The translations under genes and the position numbers were made by a program. 64,000 bases of DNA, from contig NZ_CP032155.1 in the NCBI RefSeq assembly GCF_008329905.1, positions 2,976,001 through 3,040,000 of the forward strand, written 5' to 3'. Source of the stretch: Mycobacterium sp. ELW1. Lineage in GTDB: Bacteria > Actinomycetota > Actinomycetes > Mycobacteriales > Mycobacteriaceae. Positions 40,968 to 50,272 of the stretch are shown piece after piece. Below the pieces are notes generated by a model, which worked only from the letters and a program-made list of their open reading frames with translations, did no database searches and was not told the DNA's origin. The first letter of the stretch is position 1, and each line of letters opens with the position of its first letter.

Positions 40968-43742
40968 TCAGCGAACCTGCACGACCACCGGTGTGCTGTT
41001 GTACCCCGTGACCCTGACCCAGGCCGGGGCGGGTCCCGACCCGGGAACCCGGCCCTTGATCTGGACGGTCTCACCCGGGAACACCGTCACGTAGTTGTCG
41101 TCGTACTGGATCGGCAGGATCTCGTCGGCGAGCGGACCGGAGAGCAGTTCGGCGCGTTCGAAGAACGCGATCTGCGGCGTCGGGTTGTGCAGGCTGATGG
41201 TGACGTCACGGCCGGCGTCGTCGCCGCCGGTGGCACTGACGTCCAACGGCACTTTCGGCATCGCGTTCAGCGCGGTCATGTCGGCCCAGCTCACCTGGTT
41301 GGAGTTGAAGGCCGCGTCGTTGGCCGGCGGACCGACGTCATCGGCCTGCCGGGACTGCCAGTACACGTTGTTGGCCACCACGGTGCCGGTCGCGTCGAGC
41401 AGCTCGCAGCGGACGAAGAACACCGGGGAGTCGGCCGGTCCGGGCGGCAGCGTCATCGCCTGCACCGCGCCGCCCGGATCGACGGCGATGTCGTCGGCGG
41501 CCCGGTCGTCGCGCAGTGCGCCGTTGAGGCCGTAGATGCGGACCCGCACCCGCAGGTTCTCCTGGGTGTCCGGGGTCTGGTTGACGACGGTCACCTTGGC
41601 CTGGCGATGGTTACCGGTGGCGTAGGAGTCGAACACGACCGACAGCGGCTGCAGCCCCTTCTTGGCGCCGTAGTAGGCGCCGCCGGGGCGCAGGTAGTAG
41701 TCGAAGATGTTGCCGAAGAACGACGGCCAGTGGCTGTTGAGCATCCAGTAGATCGTCATCTTGTGCCCGTCCCAGCCGTTGGCCGCGAACGATTCGAACT
41801 GGGCGCGGGTGGCCTCGTAGTGGGCCAGCTGCGCCTTGTCGGCGAACATCCGGGCATTGCTGGACGGGCCGTAGCGGCGGTCGATGACGCGCTGGACGTT
41901 GGCCAGCCGCGAGTTCTGCGGGTCCGATCCGGCGTGGAAGAACCAGGTGTCGTTGATCGGCCAGAGCTTGTCGGGCGGAATGAACTTCTGCAGGCTCGCA
42001 AACGGCGGGATGTGCTCGTTGTCGCCCTGCTCGGCCGACGAGCCGCGGGCCGCGCCGTACCGGCCGGCGAACCAGTACGACGGTGGACGCCAGGTGTAGG
42101 GCCCGGCCATCTGGATGCCGTCCCAGAGTTGCCTGCCGTCGGCGTCCCGGTTCAGCGACGACACCGTGTCGACGGTGGCGTTCTGCCAGTGCAGATCGGA
42201 CAGGATCTGGTGGTAGTCGGTCAGCACGTCGGCCGGTGGTCGGCCGTCGCTGCCGTTGGCCCACACGAACACCGAGGGGTGCGAACGCAGCATTTCGATC
42301 TGCGAGCGCATGCTGTCCTGCGAGACGCGACGATCCTCGTCGTCCCACTGCTGCCACTTCTCCCACTGGTTGCAGCACATCCAGCCGTACATCAGCGGGA
42401 CGCCGAGCTCGTCGGCCTGCTCGACGAAGCGCTGCGACGAGATCTTGGACTCCAGCCGCAGCATGTTCAGCCCGAGGTCCTTGACGTAACCCAGGATCGC
42501 GGCGTCGCGCTCCGGGTCGTACTTGTAGAGCAGGTCGGGCGTATAGGTGGCGCCGCGAACCAGGAAGTTCTTGCCGTTGACCTGGAGGTAGAAGTTGCCG
42601 CCGGTGCCCAGATCGGCGAACGAGTCGTCGGAGTCACGCCCCTGGGTGATGGTGCGGATGCCGAATTTCTGGGTGGCCACCTCGGTCGCCTGACCGTTCT
42701 GGACGAACTCCAGCTTCAGGGCGTAGAGGTCGGGCCGGCCCATCGTGTACGGCCACCACAGATCCGGGTGCTGGACGGTCAGCGCCGCGAACTTCTCGGG
42801 GTTCAGCGTGATCTCACGCTCCTCGCCGGGCATCAGCGTGACCGGCTCGTCGACGTGGACGGGTGCTTTGCCGTCGCGGGTGATCGTGGCACGCAGCAGG
42901 CCGCGCACCTTCTCGGTCGAGTAATTCTTCAGCGGCGCGTACACCGTCAGCCGCGCGCTGTCGGTGTCCGGTAGCGGCAGTTGGGTGTTGACCGTCGCGT
43001 CGCCGATCGACACCCGCCCGGATGTCTTGAGGTACACCGGTTTCCAGATGCCGGCATTCCGGTCCGGCACGAAGGAGTTGCCGTTGGCCGCGTTCTTGTC
43101 CGGGCCCTGATAGCCCAGATAGCGCCAGTTGATCCAGTCGTACCAGCTGTCGGCGAGCTCGACTCCGTTGACGTCCTGGATGGCTCGTTCCGGGGTGACC
43201 TTGACGGCGAGGGTGTTGGGTTGGCCCTGCCTGATCCACCGCGTGACGTCGAGTTCGTGGTCGTTGTACATGCCGACGACTTGTCTGTTGTCGGCGACGC
43301 GGCGGCCGTTGAGCCACACCTCGGCGCGGTAGTTGATGCCGGGGAAGTCCAGAACGTAGGTGGGGTAGTCGGTCGGTGCGTTGAACGTCGTGCGATACCA
43401 CCAGTCCTGCTCGTAGAGATCTTGCGGAACGTCTTGGAGCAGGTTCTTGCCGTAGTAGAGGTTCGGGTAGACGCCGTCGTCCTGCAGGGTTTGCAGGACG
43501 GTGGCCGGCATCCGGCGTACGGGGTGCCAGGCCGCGGCGTCGTAGTCGTTGGCCGAGACGGCCGCGCCGTCGGCGGGCAGGCCCTGCGCCGAGGTGAGGC
43601 GCCAGCCGTCGGACAGCTCGATGTCCTGGGCGGGCCGCGGTTGCGGACCGCTGAACACGCGCAGGTCACCCGCGCACAGCAGCAGGAGCAGCAGGACGGA
43701 GAGCGTGCCGAGGGTCTTCGCCACCGTCCCCAAACTCCTCAA
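40968..43742 (-). CDS. Exported GH2-family glycoside hydrolase (exo-beta-glucosaminidase/mannosidase-like)
   Basis: 924 residues. An N-terminal signal anchor (LGTLSVLLLLLLCAGDL, ~11-27), a sugar-binding jelly-roll (~45-215), an Ig-like domain, a TIM barrel (~385-700), and C-terminal Ig-like domains. In the barrel ANGSDGRPP places an Asp where CsxA-type GH2 enzymes have their acid, and SSAEQGDNEHIPP supplies the expected Glu nucleophile. Close relatives are exo-beta-D-glucosaminidases and beta-mannosidases. It probably trims an amino- or manno-glycan outside the cytoplasm. It is long but intact. Confidence 0.8.
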   Translation of the reverse strand: MRSLGTVAKTLGTLSVLLLLLLCAGDLRVFSGPQPRPAQDIELSDGWRLTSAQGLPADGAAVSANDYDAAAWHPVRRMPATVLQTLQDDGVYPNLYYGKNLLQDVPQDLYEQDWWYRTTFNAPTDYPTYVLDFPGINYRAEVWLNGRRVADNRQVVGMYNDHELDVTRWIRQGQPNTLAVKVTPERAIQDVNGVELADSWYDWINWRYLGYQGPDKNAANGNSFVPDRNAGIWKPVYLKTSGRVSIGDATVNTQLPLPDTDSARLTVYAPLKNYSTEKVRGLLRATITRDGKAPVHVDEPVTLMPGEEREITLNPEKFAALTVQHPDLWWPYTMGRPDLYALKLEFVQNGQATEVATQKFGIRTITQGRDSDDSFADLGTGGNFYLQVNGKNFLVRGATYTPDLLYKYDPERDAAILGYVKDLGLNMLRLESKISSQRFVEQADELGVPLMYGWMCCNQWEKWQQWDDEDRRVSQDSMRSQIEMLRSHPSVFVWANGSDGRPPADVLTDYHQILSDLHWQNATVDTVSSLNRDADGRQLWDGIQMAGPYTWRPPSYWFAGRYGAARGSSAEQGDNEHIPPFASLQKFIPPDKLWPINDTWFFHAGSDPQNSRLANVQRVIDRRYGPSSNARMFADKAQLAHYEATRAQFESFAANGWDGHKMTIYWMLNSHWPSFFGNIFDYYLRPGGAYYGAKKGLQPLSVVFDSYATGNHRQAKVTVVNQTPDTQENLRVRVRIYGLNGALRDDRAADDIAVDPGGAVQAMTLPPGPADSPVFFVRCELLDATGTVVANNVYWQSRQADDVGPPANDAAFNSNQVSWADMTALNAMPKVPLDVSATGGDDAGRDVTISLHNPTPQIAFFERAELLSGPLADEILPIQYDDNYVTVFPGETVQIKGRVPGSGPAPAWVRVTGYNSTPVVVQVR

Positions 43743-43880
43743 CTCGAGATCCGCGACAGGACACCCCCGCGCAACCGTTCATCAGCCGCGCGTTCATCTT
43801 GGCAGAGCAGTGGCGCAAACGCCGTATGTGGTTCGTGTGCAACAGCGCACTCCTGACCCGGGGTCCAGGTTAGTCGCCGG

Positions 43881-43904
43881 AGTTCGGCGCAGCGCCGCCG
43901 AACT
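43881..43904. promoter_or_regulatory. Inverted repeat before GyrA-like/GNAT gene
   Basis: AGTTCGGCG (43881-43889) and CGCCGAACT (43896-43904) are perfect 9-bp arms with a 6-bp spacer. It ends 26 bp before the start at 43931, a position for an operator or a 5'-leader hairpin. No local regulator is evident. Confidence 0.4.
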
Positions 43905-43930
43905 GGGGCGGGCGGATCTACGCTGGGGCC

Positions 43931-44596
43931 ATGACCGACCAAGACCGCGCCGCGGCCCGCCGCGAGATTGCCGATGCACTGCTCACCGCGCTCGAGCGCC
44001 GCCACGAAGTGATCGACGCCATCGTCGCCTCCGACAACCGGGACTCCGCGATCACCGCCATCACCGAACTGCTCGGCACATCGCGCCGGGGCACCGAGGC
44101 CGTGCTGGGACTGTCCTTCGAGCAGGTGACCAGAGAATCGCGGGACCGCATCACCGCCGAACTGCGAGACCTGAACAGCCAGCTGTCCTTCACCCTCGGC
44201 GAGCGCCCGGCCAGCACAGACGAGAGCCTGCAGCTGCGCCCGTTCGCCGACGAGTCCGACCGCGACATCTTCGCCACCCGCACCCAGGAGATCGGCGCGG
44301 CCGGTGACGGTTCGGGCGCGCCCGCCGGGCTTGTGGACGACGAAATCCGTTCGGCACGAAGCCGTTTGGCGGCCGAGGAGGCTGCCTGGTTTGTCGCTCT
44401 CGACGGCGACGAGAAGGTCGGCCTGGTGTTCGGCGAGCTGCTCGGCGGTGAGGTCAACGTGCGGATCTGGATTCACCCCGATCACCGCAAGAAGGGTTAC
44501 GGCACCGCCGCGCTGCGCAAATGCCGGTCGGAGATGGCGGCGGCATTCCCCGCCGTACCGCTGGTGGTCCGAGCTCCCGGCGCGGCTCCACGCTGA
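43931..44596 (+). CDS. GyrA-coiled-coil-like plus GNAT acetyltransferase fusion
   Basis: 221 residues. Residues ~5-95 (LERRHEVIDAIVASDNRDSA..., LLGTSRRGTEAVLGLSFEQVT, RDRITAELRDLNSQLSF) read like the coiled-coil/C-gate arm of DNA gyrase A (cf. ALD-x2-DEVI-x-LIRSS...QAQAILDMxL). Residues ~100-221 form a GNAT domain with acetyl-CoA loop HPDHRKKGYGTAAL. The fusion is unusual; it could dock on gyrase or mimic it while acetylating a partner, but this is inference. The C-terminus runs close to the next gene. Confidence 0.7.
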   Translation: MTDQDRAAARREIADALLTALERRHEVIDAIVASDNRDSAITAITELLGTSRRGTEAVLGLSFEQVTRESRDRITAELRDLNSQLSFTLGERPASTDESLQLRPFADESDRDIFATRTQEIGAAGDGSGAPAGLVDDEIRSARSRLAAEEAAWFVALDGDEKVGLVFGELLGGEVNVRIWIHPDHRKKGYGTAALRKCRSEMAAAFPAVPLVVRAPGAAPR

Positions 44597-44610
44597 GCCT
44601 GGCGTCCGAT

Positions 44611-45075
44611 GTGAACGTCGCCGGGCAGATCGTCCTGCTGGTGGTCGGCATCCTCGCGGTGCTCGGGCTCATCGCGGGGGTGATCATGCTGATCTACCGC
44701 GGCAGGTATCGCGCCGCCGCGGACCGGCTGGGCACCGAGCTGGCGGTGGAGACCATCGTGCGTCCGCTGGAGCGCGGCAACTATCGGGGCGCCACCGCGC
44801 CGGGCTTTCCCACGGTGAAGAACAACGGCCGCATCGCGCTGACCCGGCGGCGGCTGGTCTTCGTCACCCTGACCGGCACCACGATCAGCATTCCGCTGGA
44901 CTCCGTCACCGGATTGCGGCTGGCGAAAGTGTTCAGGGGCAGCGTCGCCGGCGGATGGACCCATCTGGTGGTGCGCACCGCGGCCGGCGAGATCGCGTTC
45001 TACGTCAACGACACCCAGGCCTGGCTGCACGCGTTGGGGGAGGCCACCGGGCTGACGCCCGATCCCGTGGCCTGA
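44611..45075 (+). CDS. DUF2550-family membrane protein
   Basis: 154 residues from a GTG at 44611. One N-terminal transmembrane helix ([21 protein letters not shown], ~5-25) then a PH-like beta domain with the pattern [33 protein letters not shown]2550 proteins are small actinobacterial membrane proteins with a cytoplasmic beta domain, function unknown. It starts 14 bp after the GyrA-like/GNAT gene and ends 31 bp before cinA, so one transcript is likely. Confidence 0.75.
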   Translation: MNVAGQIVLLVVGILAVLGLIAGVIMLIYRGRYRAAADRLGTELAVETIVRPLERGNYRGATAPGFPTVKNNGRIALTRRRLVFVTLTGTTISIPLDSVTGLRLAKVFRGSVAGGWTHLVVRTAAGEIAFYVNDTQAWLHALGEATGLTPDPVA

Positions 45076-45106
45076 TCGGCACCGCGCCTGCGTAATCTCG
45101 CTCGGT

Positions 45107-46372
45107 ATGAGCGTGCGCGCGGGAATCGTCGTCACCGGCACCGAAGTCCTCACCGGACGCGTCGCGGATCGCAACGGCCCCTGGGTGGCCGATCGGCTGT
45201 TGGAATTGGGCGTCGAACTGGCCCACATCACCATCTGCGGTGACCGTCCCGCCGACATCGAGGCCCAGTTGCGGTTCCTCGCCGCCGAAGGTGTCGACCT
45301 GATCGTCACCTCCGGCGGACTGGGCCCGACGGCCGACGACATGACGGTGGAGATGGTGGCCCGGTTCTGCGGACGTGAGCTGGCTCTCGACACCGAGCTG
45401 GAAGCCAAGATCGCGGCGATCCTCCAACACCTGATGGCCCGATTCACCGGCGTCGACTTCGACGCGGTGCTCGCGGCCAACCGCAAGCAGGCGATGGTGC
45501 CGGTGGGCGCCCATGTCCTCGACCCGGTCGGCACGGCACCCGGCGTCGTGGTGCCCGGCTCGCCGACGGTCCTGGTGCTGCCCGGCCCGCCCCGTGAACT
45601 TCAGGCGATGTGGCCGGCCGCCGTCGCCGACGATGCCTTCCAGCAGGCCATTGCCGGGCGGACCGTCTACCGCCAGGACACGGTCCGGATGTTCGGGCTG
45701 GCCGAGTCGGGGCTGGCCGAGACGCTGCGAGAAGCCGAAAGCCTGCCGGGTTTCGGTGACCTGGAGATCACCACCTGCCTGCGCCGCGGAGAGGTGGAGA
45801 TGGTCACGCGCTACGAGCCGCAGAGCGCGCCGGCCTACGAACAGCTGATGGAGCTGGTGCGCAGCCGGCACGCAGACACGCTGTTCTCCGAAGACGGTTC
45901 GCTGGTCGACGATCAGGTCGCTCGGCTCTTGGCGGGGCGGCGCATCGCGACAGCGGAGTCCTGCACCGGCGGATTGCTGGCGGCCCGCCTGACCGAACGG
46001 GCCGGCTCGTCGGCCTATGTCGCCGGCGCGGTGGTGGCCTATGCGAATGAGGCGAAGGCCGATGTGCTCGGTGTCGAGTCCGCGCTCATCGAGCAGTGTG
46101 GCGCGGTGTCCCAGGACGTCGCCGAAGCGATGGCGGCCGGCGCGTTGCGCCGATTCGGCGCCGACACCGCGGTGGCGATCACCGGCATCGCCGGACCGGG
46201 CGGTGGAACCGAGGAGAAACCAGTGGGAACCGTTTGGTTCTGCGTGATGCTGGGCGACGGCACGACGGTGAGCCGGTCGGTTCGGCTGCCGGGCGAACGC
46301 GCCGACATCCGGGAGCGGTCCACCACCGTGGCAATGCACATGCTGCGGCGGGCGTTGCTCGGATTGGCTTAA
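45107..46372 (+). CDS. cinA: CinA, NMN deamidase / ADP-ribose pyrophosphatase-type protein
   Basis: 421 residues. The N-terminal COG1058 domain has [26 protein letters not shown] and LPGPPREL; the C-terminal CinA domain (~260-421) contains [35 protein letters not shown] and [19 protein letters not shown]. Full-length CinA combines ADP-ribose/NAD-adduct pyrophosphatase with NMN deamidase activity in pyridine nucleotide salvage. In mycobacteria CinA has been linked to tolerance of isoniazid and related drugs by removal of NAD adducts. It overlaps the convergent small gene by 4 bp. Confidence 0.9.
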   Translation: MSVRAGIVVTGTEVLTGRVADRNGPWVADRLLELGVELAHITICGDRPADIEAQLRFLAAEGVDLIVTSGGLGPTADDMTVEMVARFCGRELALDTELEAKIAAILQHLMARFTGVDFDAVLAANRKQAMVPVGAHVLDPVGTAPGVVVPGSPTVLVLPGPPRELQAMWPAAVADDAFQQAIAGRTVYRQDTVRMFGLAESGLAETLREAESLPGFGDLEITTCLRRGEVEMVTRYEPQSAPAYEQLMELVRSRHADTLFSEDGSLVDDQVARLLAGRRIATAESCTGGLLAARLTERAGSSAYVAGAVVAYANEAKADVLGVESALIEQCGAVSQDVAEAMAAGALRRFGADTAVAITGIAGPGGGTEEKPVGTVWFCVMLGDGTTVSRSVRLPGERADIRERSTTVAMHMLRRALLGLA

Positions 46373-46626
46373 GCCAGAACATCTTCCGCGTCGGCGACGA
46401 CGAGCTCGTCGGGATCGCACGCCGCGTACAGGCGTGCCGCGAGGTCGGACAGCTCGACGATGATCTCGGCGCGGCCCAAGCCGGCGTCGAGCGCTTCGCT
46501 GAGCAGTAGTTCGATGTCGATGCGGCGGTTCTCAACGGCCATTGCGTCCGCCCCGTCGGCGTGCGAGATCCGCGCGGCGCGAATCATCCGCCAGGCGTAA
46601 TTGCGTTCGGTGAGGACGTCATTCAT
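46369..46626 (-). CDS. Small acidic helical protein
   Basis: 85 residues from the ATG at 46626 with AAAGGTGA upstream. All-helical, acidic ([35 protein letters not shown]), no signal or membrane segment. The gene is convergent with cinA (4-bp overlap). Codon usage and a plausible ribosome site support it as real. No family is recognised. Confidence 0.6.
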   Translation of the reverse strand: MNDVLTERNYAWRMIRAARISHADGADAMAVENRRIDIELLLSEALDAGLGRAEIIVELSDLAARLYAACDPDELVVADAEDVLA

Positions 46627-46832
46627 TACTTCACCTTTCGACGGCGGCGCGCTGACTTATCCGTCAATACACCGGCGAGGCCCCATTCCTTATGTCAGTT
46701 TGGCCGGCCGTTGTGTTTACCGACAGGGACTTCTGGCCCATGCCGACAGGGGCATTGGGCATAACTACGGATCGGCCCGCCCACAAACACCTATTGACGG
46801 ACCCGCCGAAATTGCCGCGATTGACGTAATTG

Positions 46833-46847
46833 CTCACGTACCGTGAG
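46833..46847. promoter_or_regulatory. Palindrome upstream of small secreted-protein gene
   Basis: CTCACG-TAC-CGTGAG is a perfect 6-bp inverted repeat. It lies 41 bp upstream of the start at 46888 in a lower-GC leader that also has two copies of ATTGACG (about 46793 and 46820), possible -35 elements. It may be an operator for that gene. Confidence 0.4.
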
Positions 46848-46887
46848 ACGGTCCAATTCAATCGCGACCCTAATGGGGAGGGACTTC

Positions 46888-47115
46888 ATGCGAAAATTCA
46901 TCTTGGGTGTTGCGACGGCAGGAATGATCGCCGGTTCTCTGGCCGGTGCGGTCACCGCCAATGCGGCATCGACGAACAATGCCACGCCGTCCGGTCCGGG
47001 GCATTCACCGATCATCACGGCCCTGGATTGTCAGGGCGGTACCGGGAATATGGGTTGTGGCGCAGGCTTTTTCTGGCGTGACGGCTGGCGCGGCTGGGGC
47101 TGCTACCCCTGCTGA
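46888..47115 (+). CDS. Small secreted Cys/Trp/Gly-rich peptide
   Basis: 75 residues from the ATG at 46888, with GGGGAGGGA just upstream. Signal peptide 1-27 (MRKFILGVATAGMIAGSLAGAVTANAA). The ~48-residue mature peptide has four Cys and ends GFFWRDGWRGWGCYPC, unlike ordinary mycobacterial proteins. A short exported, disulfide-bonded peptide is likely; whether it is structural, metal-binding or toxic to others is unknown. Its leader has a palindrome and is AT-richer than the neighbourhood. Confidence 0.65.
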   Translation: MRKFILGVATAGMIAGSLAGAVTANAASTNNATPSGPGHSPIITALDCQGGTGNMGCGAGFFWRDGWRGWGCYPC

Positions 47116-47169
47116 TCGACTGTTCGTGATAACCCGGTATTCATTCCTTCTGAACGGAAGTCTTCGAAT

Positions 47170-47697
47170 ATGAACTCTCGTTGTATTGGCGGTCTGACCG
47201 CCGCCGTGTTATCGGCGGGTATGACGCTCGGCGCCGGCCTGGCATCGGCCGACCCCGGTGATTACACCGTCCTGCTGATCGACCCCAATGTGGTCACCGA
47301 CTCGCTGGCCTACACGTCGGCCCCGCCGACGCTGAATCCCGGCGGCCAGCCCGGTGCCATGACGGTGTACACCCACCGCGACGGACGCACGATCACCGAC
47401 ACCGTGTGGGTGCTGGCTGATCCGGCCGCGGCAGCCGGTGCGATCAGTTCCGCGCAGGCGGCCACCCCCATCGCCAACCAGAAGTCGGTGGCCGCACCGG
47501 TCGGGCAGGGCGGACAGCTGATCACCGGGACCTCACCGGACGGCACGCGATCGCTGAGTGTCCTGTACTTCACCGAGGGCAATGCCGCGTCGTCGCTGGA
47601 ATTCTCCGGCCCCGCCGCCGACCCGGCGCCCAACGATCTGGTGATCGACTTCGGTCAGAAGCAGGACGCGTTGATCAAGAGCCAACTCGGCGCGTAA
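47170..47697 (+). CDS. Secreted protein of unknown function
   Basis: 175 residues. Signal peptide 1-28 (CIGGLTAAVLSAGMTLGAGLASA). The mature part has an alpha/beta look (YTVLLIDPNVVTDSLAYT, VYTHRDGRTITDTVWVLADPAAA, SLSVLYFTEGN) and no cysteine. It follows the Cys-rich peptide gene by 54 bp in the same direction, so they may be co-expressed. A terminator hairpin at 47704-47741 ends the unit. Confidence 0.68.
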   Translation: MNSRCIGGLTAAVLSAGMTLGAGLASADPGDYTVLLIDPNVVTDSLAYTSAPPTLNPGGQPGAMTVYTHRDGRTITDTVWVLADPAAAAGAISSAQAATPIANQKSVAAPVGQGGQLITGTSPDGTRSLSVLYFTEGNAASSLEFSGPAADPAPNDLVIDFGQKQDALIKSQLGA

Positions 47698-47703
47698 CAC
47701 GGC

Positions 47704-47741
47704 AGCCCGCGTCGCGCCGGATCATCAGCGCGGCGCGGGCT
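47704..47741. terminator. Intrinsic terminator hairpin
   Basis: Arms 47704-47717 (AGCCCGCGTCGCGC) and 47728-47741 match in 13 of 14 positions, the remaining one a T:G pair, with a 10-nt loop. It lies between convergent genes ending at 47697 and 47763. Confidence 0.75.
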
Positions 47742-47762
47742 TTCGCCACCGGGCGGGAATGA

Positions 47763-48677
47763 TCACGCCTTGTCGTCGCGGTCCCACAAGTCGAGCATGG
47801 TGCGCAGGATGTCTTCGGCGCGTCCGAGGCCGGCCAGGTGGCTTTCACCGGAGAGCGTGTAGAGCTCGGCGTCGGGCAGCTTGGAGACCACGTGCTGGCC
47901 GTGGGCGAACGGCACGATGTGATCGCGGTCGCCGTGCCACCACCGGACCGGAACCTTGACCTCGTCGAGCCGGAAACCCCAGTCCCGGGCGAACACCACG
48001 ATGTCGGCGAGCGGCGCCGCCAGCTGTTTGCGGCTGCCGTTGAGCAGGTCGTCGAGGAACATCGCCTTGAATTCCGGGCGGACGAGCATCTTGCGGTCGC
48101 CTTCGGGGGAGATACCGGCATAGATGTACAGAGCCGGCTCGGCGACCGGGCGGATCAACCGAATCAAGCTGACGGCGGCCAGCCGCAGCGGAGCCCCCGC
48201 GACCTCGATGATCGGGGCCGCGAACGTGCCGACTTTCATCAATCCGCCGGCGATCGCCTCCGGTCCGACGGTCGGGGCCACCCCGCCGAGCACACCGGCG
48301 GCCACGATGCGGTCCGGCATCGCCGTCGCGCAGCCCAGCGTGTACGGGCCGCCGCCGGACAGGCCGACGACGGCCATCTTGTCGACACCGAGGGTGTCGG
48401 CGATGATCGCCAGATCTTTCGAGAAGGCCAGCACGTTCTCGTACTGGTACGGCGTGGAGGAGCCGATCCCCGGCCGGTCGACACCGATCAGTCGAATGTC
48501 GTTCTGTTCAGCGAACACTCGCGCTTCCACCGGGATCTGACGTCGAGCCCCCGGTGTGCCGTGCAGCCAGAACACGGCGCGGCCCTGAGCGCAGCCGAAT
48601 TCAGCGAAACCGATCTGGCGGTCCTCGGAGACGGCGACGTTGCCTTCCAACTTGGGACGCGCGATAGCGACAACCAT
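47763..48677 (-). CDS. Alpha/beta-hydrolase
   Basis: 304 residues from the ATG at 48677 (a GTG at 48683 would add two). Oxyanion loop WLHGTPGARRQIP, nucleophile Ser in VGLSGGGPYTLG, catalytic Asp in WWHGDRDHIVPF and His in SGESHLAGLG. The lid (~150-220) is hydrophobic. It is a cytoplasmic serine hydrolase (lipase/esterase or epoxide-hydrolase relative) of unknown substrate. It stands between two convergent/divergent units and near an amidase gene in the same orientation. Confidence 0.8.
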   Translation of the reverse strand: MVVAIARPKLEGNVAVSEDRQIGFAEFGCAQGRAVFWLHGTPGARRQIPVEARVFAEQNDIRLIGVDRPGIGSSTPYQYENVLAFSKDLAIIADTLGVDKMAVVGLSGGGPYTLGCATAMPDRIVAAGVLGGVAPTVGPEAIAGGLMKVGTFAAPIIEVAGAPLRLAAVSLIRLIRPVAEPALYIYAGISPEGDRKMLVRPEFKAMFLDDLLNGSRKQLAAPLADIVVFARDWGFRLDEVKVPVRWWHGDRDHIVPFAHGQHVVSKLPDAELYTLSGESHLAGLGRAEDILRTMLDLWDRDDKA

Positions 48678-48751
48678 GGGCACAGTGTCTCACGCGGGAC
48701 AGCGGCCACTGCACGGATCGAAGCAATGGTGAGCGGCCGCAGCAAAGCCGC

Positions 48752-50221
48752 TCAGACCGCGGGCGCGTCCAGCCATCCCGCCGGGCGCCGCTGCGCCCAC
48801 GGGATCGCCTGCTCGAGCTGAGCCGCCAGCTGCAGGAGCACGGTCTCCTCGGGAGCCATCAGCTGAACACCCACGGGTAGTCCGTCCTCGGTGGTCGCCA
48901 GCGGTAGCGAGACCGCGGCCCAGCCGGTGACGTTGGCCATGGTGGTCCACCCGGTGTGTGCGAACTCGACATCGAAGAATGCCCGGGTGGTGCCGCGCGG
49001 CTGATCCAGGATGCCGTAGTGCGGCGGTGGCGCCAGCAACGTCGGCACCAGCAGCACGTCATGGGCGGCCATTCCGGCGACGAATTGGCGGGTCTGGGCG
49101 TGGATGGCCTCGATGGCGTCGGCATAGTCGACGCCGGCGGTGGTGAATCCCTCGCGCATCATCACCCAGCTGCTGGGCTCGAACTCGTCCTCGCGGGGAT
49201 CGCGGCCCAGATGGGACTTCGCGAAGTTGTACAGCTGCACATTGCTGACGTTGTGCAGCACGGCGATCGCGTCGGCGACGACGTCGGGGTCGAACGACGG
49301 TGCGCCCGGTTCGATGTGATGGCCGGCCGATTCCAGTGCGCGCCCGGCAGATTCGACGGCGGCCGCGACGCGCGGGTCGGTCGGCGGGGCCGGGAACGGG
49401 GAGTGCGTGGCGATCAGGATCCGCCGGCGCGACGGCGGCGCACCGATGGCGCCCAGAAAGGGCTGGGCGGGCGGCGCCGCGTTGTACGGATCGCCGGGGG
49501 CGCCACCGGTGACCGCGTCAAGGAGAGCGGCGCTGTCGCGAACCGTGCGCGTCAGCGCGTGCTCGACGGCCAGTCCCTCGAGCAGCTGCCCCGACGGTGC
49601 GAACGAGGTGCGGGCACGCCGGGGCTTCAGCCCGACCAGGCCACAGCACGACGCGGGCACCCGGATCGAGCCGGTGCCGTCACCACCCGAGGCGGCCGGC
49701 ACGACGCCGGCGGCCACCGCCGAGGCCGACCCTCCACTGGAACCACCGGGGGTGATGTCCGGTGACCACGGATTGGCCGTGCGGCCGAACAACGACGGCT
49801 CGGTGGTGCAGTGATTGCCCCATTCCGGGGTGTTGGTCTTGCCGAACACCACCAGGCCGGCGTCCAGGTAGCGCTGCACGATCCACGCGGTGTCCGGCGC
49901 GATGTGATCGCGCAACGCCCGCGAACCCATCGCCTCGCGGGCACCGGCCAGCGAGGCGCCAAGATCCTTGAGCAGGAAGGGAACTCCGGCCACCGGCCCG
50001 GCGGTCCCGCTGCGCAGCGTGCCGCTCTCGTCGAGGGCGACGGCCTGGTCGCGTCCGCGCTCGAACAGGTCGGTGATGACGGCGTTGAGCCCGCGGGTGG
50101 CGTCGAGCCGCAGGATGGCCGCGTCGAGCAGCTCGGCGGCGGACACGTCTCCGGAAGCGGCTAGTGCGGCCTGCCCGATGGCATCGAGGTCGGCGAGCTC
50201 AGCGGCGAATGTGGGATCCAT
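48752..50221 (-). CDS. Amidase-signature family amidase
   Basis: 489 residues from the ATG at 50221 (GTG 50227 is an alternative). The Ser-cisSer-Lys triad is complete: Lys in PFLLKDLG (~76), Ser in GGSSGGSAS and nucleophile Ser in GDGTGSIRVPAS. It hydrolyses an amide to acid and ammonia; the family includes aliphatic and aryl amidases and pyrazinamide-unrelated mycobacterial amidases. It is 74 bp upstream of the alpha/beta-hydrolase gene on the same strand, so an operon is possible. Confidence 0.85.
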   Translation of the reverse strand: MDPTFAAELADLDAIGQAALAASGDVSAAELLDAAILRLDATRGLNAVITDLFERGRDQAVALDESGTLRSGTAGPVAGVPFLLKDLGASLAGAREAMGSRALRDHIAPDTAWIVQRYLDAGLVVFGKTNTPEWGNHCTTEPSLFGRTANPWSPDITPGGSSGGSASAVAAGVVPAASGGDGTGSIRVPASCCGLVGLKPRRARTSFAPSGQLLEGLAVEHALTRTVRDSAALLDAVTGGAPGDPYNAAPPAQPFLGAIGAPPSRRRILIATHSPFPAPPTDPRVAAAVESAGRALESAGHHIEPGAPSFDPDVVADAIAVLHNVSNVQLYNFAKSHLGRDPREDEFEPSSWVMMREGFTTAGVDYADAIEAIHAQTRQFVAGMAAHDVLLVPTLLAPPPHYGILDQPRGTTRAFFDVEFAHTGWTTMANVTGWAAVSLPLATTEDGLPVGVQLMAPEETVLLQLAAQLEQAIPWAQRRPAGWLDAPAV

Positions 50222-50272
50222 TGTCACGGATCCTCGCCGCCCGGCCCGGCCCCGGCAAGTTGGCGCGCGGAA

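Noticed and set aside
40818..42974. 718-codon frame on the plus strand
   Set aside because: It is antisense to the GH2 gene, has no domain, and its Val/Gly/His-rich composition is what GC-rich codons give in the complementary frame.
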